DNA of 11,112 nucleotides from JBBRMQ01 sp038230775 (GTDB taxonomy: Bacteria; Acidobacteriota; Thermoanaerobaculia; Gp7-AA8), in the NCBI GenBank assembly GCA_038230775.1, contig JBBRMQ010000141.1, positions 1 to 11,112 on the forward strand, read 5' to 3'. The notes below the pieces were generated by a model. That model worked only from the letters and a program-made list of their open reading frames with translations. It searched no databases and was not told where the DNA came from. The translations under genes were made by a program, and so were the position numbers. Positions 1 through 5,501 of this stretch are shown here, in pieces; positions within the stretch are counted from its first letter, which is position 1; each line of letters starts with the position of its first letter.

Positions 1-93
1 CGGCGCTGCGGGCGCCGGAGCGGCCTTCTCCTGCGCGAACACGGCGGTGCCGGCGAGCGCAAAAGTAATGAACATGGTCCTTGCTGTTGTCAC
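1..93 (-). CDS. Secreted protein, N-terminal fragment (runs off left edge)
   Basis: Only the first 31 codons are inside the window, so function cannot be named. Reading from a GTG at 93-91 gives MTTARTMFITFALAGTAVFA followed by QEKAAPAPAAP. This is a short n-region with an arginine, a hydrophobic core and a plausible signal peptidase I site after VFA, so the protein is probably exported. The segment after the cleavage site is rich in Ala and Pro, as in a flexible linker of a periplasmic or outer-membrane protein. The GTG is preferred over the in-frame ATG at 75-73 because a good Shine-Dalgarno (AAGGAG) sits 5 nt upstream of the GTG and because the longer form has the charged n-region. The gene points away from the aminotransferase gene's 3' end, with the repeat-bearing gap in between. 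Seen: start, SD, signal-like peptide. Inferred: export. Confidence 0.7.
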   Translation of the reverse strand, partial: MTTARTMFITFALAGTAVFAQEKAAPAPAAP

Positions 94-98
94 AAATG

Positions 99-104
99 CT
101 CCTT
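99..104 (-). promoter_or_regulatory. Ribosome binding site of the secreted protein gene
   Basis: AAGGAG on the minus strand ends 5 nt before the GTG at 93-91. It is the strongest Shine-Dalgarno sequence in the window and decides the GTG start over the later ATG at 75-73. Confidence 0.65.
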
Positions 105-178
105 GATTAGCGGATTGAACGGGATTCGTAACGGGAGGTACCCGGTCTTGATTCCATGAGTGCGGCGCTCCGTGCCGC

Positions 179-248
179 GTTGACAGTTGACAGTCGACGG
201 TTGACGGTGATTCGAGCCGGGAGGGCTGGTCAACTGTCAACGGTCAAC
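179..248. repeat. Inverted pair of 7-bp tandem repeats (GTTGACN units)
   Basis: Four direct heptamers occupy 179-206 (GTTGACA, GTTGACA, GTCGACG, GTTGACG). Three heptamers in the opposite orientation occupy 228-248, reading GTTGACC, GTTGACA, GTTGACC on the minus strand. The two blocks can pair as a hairpin: the right block matches the first 21 nt of the left block at 18 of 21 positions. They are separated by about 21 nt of unrelated sequence. The unit contains TTGACA, the sigma70 -35 consensus, but no -10 box stands at the right distance. The element lies between the aminotransferase 3' end and the secreted protein gene. Compare the element at 7590-7677, which has the same architecture with a different heptamer. 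Confidence 0.8.
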
Positions 249-265
249 GCGCGGCGAAGCCGCGC
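249..265 (-). terminator. GC hairpin touching the aminotransferase stop codon
   Basis: A perfect 7-bp stem (GCGCGGC / GCCGCGC) with a 3-nt loop begins at the last base of the aminotransferase TAG (267-265). Its position right after the stop suggests a 3'-end or terminator role for the antiporter-aminotransferase transcript. There is no T tract after it, so it is not a canonical intrinsic terminator. It may instead be a piece of a dispersed repeat or protect the mRNA 3' end. Confidence 0.35.
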
Positions 266-1470
266 TACACGAGGACTTTCACGGCGGCATCGATGCGCTT
301 GATGCCTTCGCGAAGGCGGTCCATGGACGTGGCGTAGCTGATTCGCACGCAATCGTCGTTGCCGAACGCGCTGCCGGGCACGACCGACACGCGTGCCTCG
401 TCGAGCAGGTAGGTCGCGAGCGACTGCGAGTCGTGAATCCCCTTCCGTCCGAAGAGCTGCTTGACCTCCGGGAAGATGTAGAACGCGCCGTCGGGCTCGG
501 CGCAGTAGAAGCCGTCGATCGCGTTGATCGCCGGAACCAGCCAGCCGCGCCGCTCAGAATAGGCGTCGTGCATCTTCTTCACTTCATCCGAGTTGCCTCG
601 CAAGGCTTCGAGCGCAGCGTATTGGGCGATGGAGCTGGGATTCGAGGTGGAGTGGCTTTGGATCTTGCTCGCCGCGGACACGATTTCAGGATGGGCGATT
701 CCGTAGCCGAGGCGCCATCCGGTCATGGCAAACGTCTTCGACATCGAATTCACGATGAGCACCGTTTCCGGGTACTCCTCGAAGTAGCGGGCGGCCGAGG
801 CGTGCTGTGCGCCGCCGTAGACGAACAGCTCGTAGGTCTCGTCGAACAGAAGGAAGATGTCGTTCGCGGCGCACCATTCGACGATGCGCTTCAACTCGCT
901 CTCCTCGATCACGGCGCCCGTCGGGTTGTTCGGTGAATTGATGATGACGCCGCGCGTGCGGTCGGTAGCGACGGACTCGATCGCCTCGAACGTCGGACGG
1001 TAGCGGTTCGACGTTTCGGTGCGCGCGAAGACGGGTTTGCCGCCGGCGAACTGCACCTGATCGGGAAAGCTCACCCAGTACGGCGAAGGGATGATGACCT
1101 CGTCCCCGTCGCTCACGAGCGCGAGGATGAAGTTGAAGAGCTCCTGCTTGCCGCCGGTTCCCGCGATGACGTTGTTCGCGTTGAGCTTCATCCCGTAGCG
1201 CCGGTTGTAGCGATCGGCGATCGCGTCGCGCAGATCCTTCGTGCCCGTGCCGCTCGTGTATTTCGTCTTGCCCTGATCGATCGCCCGCTTGCCGGCGTCG
1301 GCCACGAGTTTCGGCGTCGGAAAGTCAGGCTCGCCGGGGCCAAAGTCGACGATGTCGACGCCCGCGGCCACGAGCTCGAGCGCGCGATTCATCACCGCGA
1401 GCGTCGGTGAGATCTGAATCTCCCGAACGCGCCGCGTGAGCCGGATCGACGGTTTGGTGGTGGTGGTCAT
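265..1470 (-). CDS. Class I PLP-dependent aminotransferase (aspartate aminotransferase type)
   Basis: This 401-residue cytoplasmic enzyme is predicted to move amino groups between an amino acid, probably aspartate or an aromatic/prephenate-type substrate, and 2-oxoglutarate. It has the full fold-type I pattern of the short-chain (1-gamma) aspartate aminotransferases: FGPGEPDF near residue 43, KYTSGTGTKDLR near 70, NSPNNPTGAV at 178-187, D210 and Y213 in FDETYE for the PLP ring, the Schiff-base lysine K245 in SMSKTFAMTGWRLGYG, and the substrate-carboxylate arginine R376 in VRISYATS. The length is normal for the family. The ATG has a Shine-Dalgarno (GAGG) 7 nt upstream. It follows the antiporter gene by 15 bp, so the two are probably co-transcribed, though no functional link is obvious. 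Fine substrate specificity (Asp versus prephenate or aromatic acids) cannot be read from sequence, so no symbol is given. Confidence 0.93.
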   Translation of the reverse strand: MTTTTKPSIRLTRRVREIQISPTLAVMNRALELVAAGVDIVDFGPGEPDFPTPKLVADAGKRAIDQGKTKYTSGTGTKDLRDAIADRYNRRYGMKLNANNVIAGTGGKQELFNFILALVSDGDEVIIPSPYWVSFPDQVQFAGGKPVFARTETSNRYRPTFEAIESVATDRTRGVIINSPNNPTGAVIEESELKRIVEWCAANDIFLLFDETYELFVYGGAQHASAARYFEEYPETVLIVNSMSKTFAMTGWRLGYGIAHPEIVSAASKIQSHSTSNPSSIAQYAALEALRGNSDEVKKMHDAYSERRGWLVPAINAIDGFYCAEPDGAFYIFPEVKQLFGRKGIHDSQSLATYLLDEARVSVVPGSAFGNDDCVRISYATSMDRLREGIKRIDAAVKVLV

Positions 1471-1477
1471 GCGTCAA

Positions 1478-1488
1478 CCTCATTATCA
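1478..1488 (-). promoter_or_regulatory. Triple stop and Shine-Dalgarno junction between antiporter and aminotransferase
   Basis: On the minus strand the antiporter ends with three consecutive in-frame stops, TGA TAA TGA (1488-1480). The last overlaps the GAGG ribosome binding site (1481-1478) of the aminotransferase, whose ATG begins 7 nt later at 1470. A ribosome finishing the antiporter therefore terminates on the next gene's binding site, an arrangement that favours coupled reinitiation. Confidence 0.6.
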
Positions 1489-2637
1489 CGCGAAACGCCG
1501 CCCTAGCGTCTGCCGCAACCCGATCCACGCGGGCGGGGCGGATCGGCTCGCTGCCAGTCGCACGAACTCGACCAGACACCACGCCAGATAGACGTAGATC
1601 ATGATCAGCCGCGACGACGGGACGGCGAACTGGATCAGCCAGAACGTGAAAAGGATGAGCGCTTCATGAAAGCGAAGCTCGAGATTGATCAGCAGGAGAA
1701 AGCCGAGGAAGCTCTGGACGATGGTGAGAAGGATTTCCTGACGCTGGTAGGCGTCGAACGTGAGCGGCCGGAGCTCGCCGGCGCTGATCACGAAGAGAAT
1801 CGGAATCATCGCCGAGAGAATGCTCCACTGATTGATGTTGGACGACACCATGTTCATGAGTGCGACGTTCGCGGTGGTCACCTTGCGGGCCCAATAGAAC
1901 GCGCTCAGTTTTTCCGGGAACTCGGAGAGAAATGGTGCGACCCACTGAACGAAGACGAAGGTCGACACGCCGAGGCCGCCGGCCAGAGCGAGCATCGAGT
2001 CGAGGAACGGATGCGCTGCGAAGTACAGAATCGCACCGCCGGCGATGAAGAGGATCCAGATCGCGATCGCGCGCGTGCGCGCCGGGAACGCCAGTACACG
2101 GCGCGGGATCGCGCCGAGGTCGTCCATTGCCTCGTCGTTGTTCTCGCGGGGAGGAATCTTCCACAGGATCCACAGATACACGACGTAGCAGGCGATGAGC
2201 GGAAACGCGTCCCAGAGCGTCAGCGATCCCTTCCACCAGATGAACGTGAAGTACGCGATGGGAAGGAACAACCCGAAGATCTCCACCGAGTGTTCTGCTT
2301 CCAGCTTCACCGCGATGAACTTTCCCTCTCTCTTCCAGCCGAAGAACGCGGCGACGAAGTAGATCATCGGCCAGCCGAGGCCGACGAGGAGACGGAGCGA
2401 GCCGGTGAAGTTGGCGATGGCCAGGTGTGTCTTCGTTGGATCCTTGCCCGCCTGCCAGGCAATGACGGCTTCGACCGCGAACTCCGGAAGCGTCTGCAGC
2501 CATGCGAGGATCGCCAGCGCCAGACCCTGCGAAATCAGGAACTGCGCGGCTTCCGCTCCCCACGCGATGATGAACGCGGAGAGCAGAATGCTGGGGAACG
2601 TCCACAACGCGGAGAGCGCGGTGCCCTTCGGTATCAT
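1486..2637 (-). CDS. Divergent CaCA-type sodium/calcium (cation) antiporter-like membrane protein
   Basis: This 383-residue, very hydrophobic protein has about ten membrane segments. Two internally related alpha-repeat-like regions are visible: LQTLPEFAVEAVIAWQ with ANFTGS near residues 47-80, and APFLSEFPEKLSAF with NMVSSNINQ near 234-270. The paired (L/F)PE motifs (E52 and E242) match the ion-binding glutamates of the Ca2+/cation antiporter superfamily, and the following Asn/Ser/Gly-rich helices fit too. The usual GTSLPEL and GSNI spellings are degenerate, so the transported ion is uncertain. A charged cytoplasmic loop near 163-180 separates the halves. The chosen ATG (2637-2635) gives MIPKGTALSALW. 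A start at 2721 would add 28 residues and overlap the divergent methyltransferase by 69 bp, which is unlikely. The gene heads a two-gene unit with the aminotransferase. It might be an uncharacterised relative rather than a true Na+/Ca2+ exchanger. Confidence 0.75.
   Translation of the reverse strand: MIPKGTALSALWTFPSILLSAFIIAWGAEAAQFLISQGLALAILAWLQTLPEFAVEAVIAWQAGKDPTKTHLAIANFTGSLRLLVGLGWPMIYFVAAFFGWKREGKFIAVKLEAEHSVEIFGLFLPIAYFTFIWWKGSLTLWDAFPLIACYVVYLWILWKIPPRENNDEAMDDLGAIPRRVLAFPARTRAIAIWILFIAGGAILYFAAHPFLDSMLALAGGLGVSTFVFVQWVAPFLSEFPEKLSAFYWARKVTTANVALMNMVSSNINQWSILSAMIPILFVISAGELRPLTFDAYQRQEILLTIVQSFLGFLLLINLELRFHEALILFTFWLIQFAVPSSRLIMIYVYLAWCLVEFVRLAASRSAPPAWIGLRQTLGRRFA
2632..2637 (+). 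promoter_or_regulatory. Candidate -10 box for the TrmH-family gene
   Basis: TATCAT matches TATAAT at 5 of 6 positions and ends 15 nt before the ATG at 2653. That predicts a leader of only about 8 nt. No -35 is recognisable at the usual distance. It overlaps the start codon of the divergent antiporter gene. Confidence 0.35.
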
Positions 2638-2645
2638 CGCGCCAG

Positions 2646-2651
2646 AGTCTA
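2646..2651 (-). promoter_or_regulatory. Candidate -10 box for the antiporter gene
   Basis: TAGACT on the minus strand (4 of 6 to consensus) ends 8 nt before the antiporter ATG at 2637, so transcription would begin on or beside the start codon. No -35 and no Shine-Dalgarno are visible. The match is weak and rests mainly on position. Confidence 0.25.
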
Positions 2652-2652
2652 A

Positions 2653-3351
2653 ATGACAAAAAGCATCAGCAGCCGCGAGAACCCGATCTTTCAACGCGTT
2701 CGTAACGCGATCCGCGATCACGCGAACGAGATCGTCATCGAGGGGCCGAAGATGGTGGACGATGCAATCGCGGCCGGATGGCAGCCGTTGCTCATCGCGG
2801 GTCGCGGGCCGCAGGGCGCGGGTCGCGTCGCATTTTCGGAGAAGCTTTTCGATGCGCTCGGCGACACGAAGACGTCGCAGGGCGTGCTCGCACTCTTTGC
2901 GCGCCCGGCGGAAAGGGACCTCTTCGCGCGCAAGGACTCGATTGTCGTCGCTCTCGACGGCGTGCAGGATCCGGGGAACGTCGGCACGATCATCCGCCTC
3001 GCCGCGGCATTCGATGCGGCGGGTGTCGCTCTTCTCCCGGGTTGTGCCGATCCGTTCGGACCGAAAGCAATCCGAGCCTCGGCCGGAGCGGTGCTGCTCG
3101 TGCCGATCGCGAGCATCGCCGTTGAGGCGCTGAACGAAAAGAAGCTCTTCGCGGCGGATGGCAGCGGCGACGTCGCCGATCCGCCGGCGCGTGACGCAGT
3201 GCTGATCTTCGGCAGCGAAGGCGCCGGTGTTTCAGAGGAGTTGCGCAAGCGCTCGAAGCGCATCGCGGTGCCGATGAGCTCGCGCGTCGAATCGCTCAAC
3301 GTCGCCGCGGCTGCGGCGATTTTGCTCTCGCGCAGCTATGCTCTCCGCTGA
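2653..3351 (+). CDS. TrmH/SpoU-family RNA 2'-O-ribose methyltransferase
   Basis: This cytoplasmic SAM-dependent enzyme is predicted to methylate the 2'-hydroxyl of a ribose in rRNA or tRNA. The SPOUT trefoil-knot motifs are all present. Motif 1 is QDPGNVGTIIR with N109 and catalytic R115. Motif 2 is FGSEGAGVSEE with E189. Motif 3 is VPMSSRVESLNVAAAAAILL with S214, L215 and N216. The N-terminus ISSRENPIFQRVRNAI and EGPKMVDDAI is the typical start of the substrate-binding (L30e-like) domain, which supports the ATG at 2653. At 232 residues it is slightly short compared with RlmB-like proteins of about 250. Its stop overlaps the rsmI start by one base, so the two methyltransferases are translationally coupled. 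The target (23S G2251 as in RlmB, another rRNA site, or tRNA) cannot be decided from sequence. It is read divergently from the antiporter, 15 bp away. Confidence 0.9.
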   Translation: MTKSISSRENPIFQRVRNAIRDHANEIVIEGPKMVDDAIAAGWQPLLIAGRGPQGAGRVAFSEKLFDALGDTKTSQGVLALFARPAERDLFARKDSIVVALDGVQDPGNVGTIIRLAAAFDAAGVALLPGCADPFGPKAIRASAGAVLLVPIASIAVEALNEKKLFAADGSGDVADPPARDAVLIFGSEGAGVSEELRKRSKRIAVPMSSRVESLNVAAAAAILLSRSYALR

Positions 3352-4184
3352 TGGCGGGAAAGCTCTTCATCGTCGGCACGCCGATCGGGAATCTGTCGGA
3401 CCTCTCGCCGCGAGCGATCGAGGCGCTGAAGTCCGCGGATCTCATCGTCTGCGAAGACACGCGAGAGACGCGCAAGCTGATCAATCATTTCGGTATCTCG
3501 CGCCCTTTGCGCAGCTTCCACGAGCACAACGAAGACGTGAAGGCGGAGGAGCTGGCGAATCGCATCGAGGCGGGTGAGACGCTGGCGATGGTCAGCGATG
3601 CGGGGATGCCTGTCATTTCCGACCCCGGCTATCGCCTGGCGCGCATCGCGCGTGAGCGCGGCCTGACAGTCGAGCCGATTCCGGGACCGTTTGCAGGCGT
3701 GCTCGCGCTGGTGGCGAGTGGCATCGCTCCCCTGCCATTCACGTTCTTCGGCTTCACGCCGCATCGCCATGGCGAGCGCACGGAGTTCTACAAGCGCGTC
3801 GCCGCCACGGCGTTGACGGCGATCGTTTACGAGTCGCCCGAGCGCGTCGTCGACTCACTCGATGACGCGATGTCGACCCTCGGCGACGTCGAAGTCACCG
3901 TGGCGCGCGAGATGACGAAGATGCACGAGGAGTTCGTCCACGGTCGCATCAGCGAGGTCGTCGAGGTGCTGCGCAAGCGCGAGCGCGTCCGCGGCGAGAT
4001 CACGATCGTGTTCGCCGCTGCGATCGCGAAAGCGCAGGAAGTGTCCCCCGACCAGATCGCCGCGGAGTTTCAGCGGTTGCGCGACAGCGGGATGCGGCGC
4101 AATGACGCAGTGAAACTCGTCAGCGAGAAGTTCGGCGTCCGCAAGAACGAGGTCTACAAGCTGCTCCTCGAGCGCGAGTCGTAG
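3351..4184 (+). CDS. rsmI: 16S rRNA 2'-O-ribose C1402 methyltransferase RsmI
   Basis: RsmI uses SAM to methylate the 2'-O of C1402 in the ribosomal P site of 16S rRNA. The 277-residue product shows the family signatures in order: KLFIVGTPIGNLSDLSPRA (residues 4-22), CEDTRETRKL (34-43), SDAGMPVISDPG (82-93; most relatives have T where this has M), EPIPGPFA (108-115), FFGFTPH (132-138), YESPERVV (160-167), VAREMTKMHEE (184-194) and RGEITIVF near 214. The tetrapyrrole-methylase catalytic fold is followed by a C-terminal helix-turn-helix-like domain (RNDAVKLVSEKFGVRKNEVYKLLLE). Length is normal. The ATG overlaps the upstream stop in TGATG and has no Shine-Dalgarno of its own, so translation probably depends on coupling. 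A palindromic repeat starts immediately after the stop. Confidence 0.96.
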   Translation: MAGKLFIVGTPIGNLSDLSPRAIEALKSADLIVCEDTRETRKLINHFGISRPLRSFHEHNEDVKAEELANRIEAGETLAMVSDAGMPVISDPGYRLARIARERGLTVEPIPGPFAGVLALVASGIAPLPFTFFGFTPHRHGERTEFYKRVAATALTAIVYESPERVVDSLDDAMSTLGDVEVTVAREMTKMHEEFVHGRISEVVEVLRKRERVRGEITIVFAAAIAKAQEVSPDQIAAEFQRLRDSGMRRNDAVKLVSEKFGVRKNEVYKLLLERES

Positions 4185-4280
4185 ATGTCATTCCGAGCTT
4201 ACGAGGAACCGGAGTGGGCGGGCGGTTCGATCATCGTGCCACCCACCCACACCGGTCCCTCGCTACGCTCGGGATGACAT
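4185..4280. repeat. Long imperfect inverted repeat (TGTCATYCCGAGC family)
   Basis: The left arm, 4185-4222, begins ATGTCATTCCGAGC. The right arm, 4242-4280, read on the minus strand, begins ATGTCATCCCGAGC. The arms run 38 and 39 nt, differ by a handful of substitutions and one indel, and are separated by about 19 nt. The left arm begins directly after the rsmI stop, so this could fold as a 3'-end hairpin on the rsmI mRNA. Repeats with this type of sequence are common dispersed intergenic elements in environmental bacteria (from memory, not searched here). Confidence 0.75.
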
Positions 4281-4283
4281 GGC

Positions 4284-4307
4284 TTCCTAACGTCCCAACT
4301 TCCTAAC
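4284..4307. repeat. Short 8-bp tandem repeat (TTCCTAAC)
   Basis: Three 8-bp units, TTCCTAAC, GTCCCAAC and TTCCTAAC, stand in a row between the inverted repeat and the tRNA gene. The remaining sequence to 4376 holds nothing I can support. There is a weak CGGCC/GGCCG stem downstream of the tRNA but no T tract. Confidence 0.5.
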
Positions 4308-4376
4308 TTCAAATTTCATCGCCTACCCGGCCATCGCGAGACACTAGGCCGAAGCGCCGATGAACGGTTGATGGTT

Positions 4377-4463
4377 TGGTGCGAAAGGGGGGAATCGAAC
4401 CCCCAAGACCTAACGGTCACAGGCTTCTGAGACCTGCGCGTCTACCAGTTCCGCCACTTTCGC
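4377..4463 (-). tRNA. tRNA-Leu (anticodon CAG)
   Basis: This 87-nt class II tRNA reads CUG codons. The minus strand folds fully: acceptor stem GCGAAAG/CTTTCGC; D arm GGCGGAACTGGTAGACGCG; anticodon stem CAGGT/GCCTG around loop CTCAGAA with anticodon CAG at loop positions 34-36; long variable arm GACC-GTTA-GGTC; T stem GGGGG/CCCCC around TTCGATT; discriminator A at 4380; and an encoded CCA at 4379-4377. The long variable arm and A73 are leucine identity features. It is transcribed away from pgsA, from its own promoter at 4484-4513. No convincing intrinsic terminator is seen downstream. Confidence 0.97.
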
Positions 4464-4483
4464 AATTCCAGGGTGGGGCCGCG

Positions 4484-4513
4484 ATTCTGCTGCGACGCAT
4501 TCAGGAATGTCAA
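4484..4513 (-). promoter_or_regulatory. Sigma70-type promoter of the tRNA-Leu gene
   Basis: A perfect -35 hexamer TTGACA (4513-4508, minus strand) is followed by an 18-bp spacer and a -10 hexamer CAGAAT (4489-4484, 4 of 6 to consensus). Transcription would start near 4477, about 14 nt before the mature tRNA 5' end, as expected for a tRNA precursor. The -35 box overlaps the most upstream possible ATG of pgsA (4507), which argues for a later pgsA start. Confidence 0.7.
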
Positions 4514-4578
4514 TTGCCAGAACGTTATTCCTATTGCTGATGTATCCTGAACTCGCAAAACCGCAGCGAGAAAACAGC

Positions 4579-5208
4579 GTGTCGATCCCGCCGACCGATG
4601 GTACTTCCGCACTGATCAATCAGACGGTCGTCGCTCCGAACGCGTCCCAGGAACGCGTCTCGGACGAGATCTGGAACCTGCCGAACTCGCTCACTCTGTT
4701 CCGCATCTTCCTCGTCCCGTTTCTCGTCGTCGTCCTCCTCACCAAATACTCCAACTACCTCGGCCTCGGCATCTTCCTCGTCGCGGCGGCCACCGACTTC
4801 TTCGACGGCTACTTCGCGCGCCGGATGAACAAGACCACCCGGCTCGGCACGCTGCTCGATCCGATCGCCGACAAGCTCCTGATGTCCGCGGCGTTCATCT
4901 CGCTCATCGAGCTCGGTCTGGCGCGCGCGTGGATGGTCGTGATCATCATCGGACGCGAGTTCGCGGTCTCCGGTCTGCGTTCGATCGCTGCCACGCAAGG
5001 CGTGACCATCGCCGCCTCGCCGCTGGGCAAGACGAAGACCGTCGCGCAAGTCGTGGCGATTGCGCTGCTGATCGTCGGCTACGAGCTCGGCGAATTCCGA
5101 TTCATCGGCGAGCTGGCGCTCTGGTTCGTGATGCTGTTCGCCCTCGTCAGCGGCGTGCAGTACTTCATTCACTTCACGCGCCTGGTGCTGCGCGGCGAAG
5201 TGCGTTAG
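4579..5208 (+). CDS. pgsA: CDP-diacylglycerol-glycerol-3-phosphate 3-phosphatidyltransferase
   Basis: PgsA is an integral membrane enzyme that makes phosphatidylglycerol phosphate from CDP-diacylglycerol and glycerol-3-phosphate, the committed step to phosphatidylglycerol and cardiolipin. The CDP-alcohol phosphotransferase motif is complete: D-x2-DG-x2-AR-x8-G-x3-D-x3-D, spelled DFFDGYFARR then GTLLDPIAD. It is preceded by the usual WNLPNSLTLFRIFLVPFLVV first helix, and further membrane segments follow to the C-terminus. The start is uncertain. An ATG at 4507 would add 24 residues, but it lies on the tRNA promoter's -35 box and its AGGA abuts the ATG with no spacing. The GTG at 4579 has a weak GAG-containing site 8 nt upstream and gives 209 residues, still about 30 longer at the N-terminus than typical PgsA. 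The stop overlaps the convergent ZapB-like gene. Confidence 0.92.
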   Translation: MSIPPTDGTSALINQTVVAPNASQERVSDEIWNLPNSLTLFRIFLVPFLVVVLLTKYSNYLGLGIFLVAAATDFFDGYFARRMNKTTRLGTLLDPIADKLLMSAAFISLIELGLARAWMVVIIIGREFAVSGLRSIAATQGVTIAASPLGKTKTVAQVVAIALLIVGYELGEFRFIGELALWFVMLFALVSGVQYFIHFTRLVLRGEVR

Positions 5209-5501
5209 ACCTCGTCCAGCGCCTCGAGGTTCGAGAGGATCGACTCGATCCGGTTCCGGATCTCGCCCCGTTCCGAGCGCATGCGATCGCAGTCTTCTTC
5301 CAGCGCCGAGACCTTCTCGCCCGACTGCGCTTCCGCCGCCTCGGCGCGCGACTTCCACGAGTCGCGATCGCGGCGCAGCTCCTGAATCATTCCGATCGCC
5401 TTCTCCACCCGCTCCTGCAGCCGAGCGAGGATCTCCCCTTCTTCGGTGCCGGCGATCGTCATCTGTTCCGTCGTCTTCTTTTTCACTTCCATCATCTCCA
5501 T
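5205..5501 (-). CDS. ZapB-like small coiled-coil protein (putative cell division factor)
   Basis: This 98-residue acidic protein is almost entirely predicted coiled coil: from about residue 20 onwards it is charged, with heptad-spaced hydrophobics (ILARLQERVEKAIGMIQELR, later IRNRIESILSNLEALDEV). ZapB-type proteins assist Z-ring assembly at mid-cell. The assignment rests on the coiled-coil form, the C-terminal RxRIExxLxxLEAL pattern, and the recurrent placement of ZapB/ZapA-like genes after pheT in several bacterial groups (family knowledge, not searched here). The ATG at 5501 overlaps the pheT stop in TGATG, which fixes the start and implies translational coupling; two further ATGs follow at 5495 and 5492. 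An in-frame upstream extension to 5930 exists but lies antisense-free inside pheT in another frame and is not credible. No ZapA follows, because pgsA converges and overlaps the stop by 4 nt. It could be an unrelated coiled-coil protein. Confidence 0.7.
   Translation of the reverse strand: MEMMEVKKKTTEQMTIAGTEEGEILARLQERVEKAIGMIQELRRDRDSWKSRAEAAEAQSGEKVSALEEDCDRMRSERGEIRNRIESILSNLEALDEV

Noticed and set aside
180..215. Promoter from the TTGACA inside the heptamer repeat
   Set aside because: No -10-like hexamer occurs at the correct distance on either strand; TTGACA is a by-product of the repeat unit.
1666..2652. Long plus-strand open frame of 328 codons opposite the antiporter
   Set aside because: Composition is charged and low-complexity with no recognisable motif; it mirrors a membrane protein gene with clear helices and CaCA motifs on the other strand.
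2638..2721. Longer N-terminus for the antiporter (ATG at 2721)
   Set aside because: It would overlap the divergent methyltransferase by 69 bp and adds a non-membrane segment; MIPKG at 2637 is adequate.
4514..4548. Plus-strand promoter for pgsA (TTGCCA with TATCCT)
   Set aside because: The spacing between the two hexamers is 23 bp, too long for a sigma70 promoter, and no better -10 was found at 16-18 bp.
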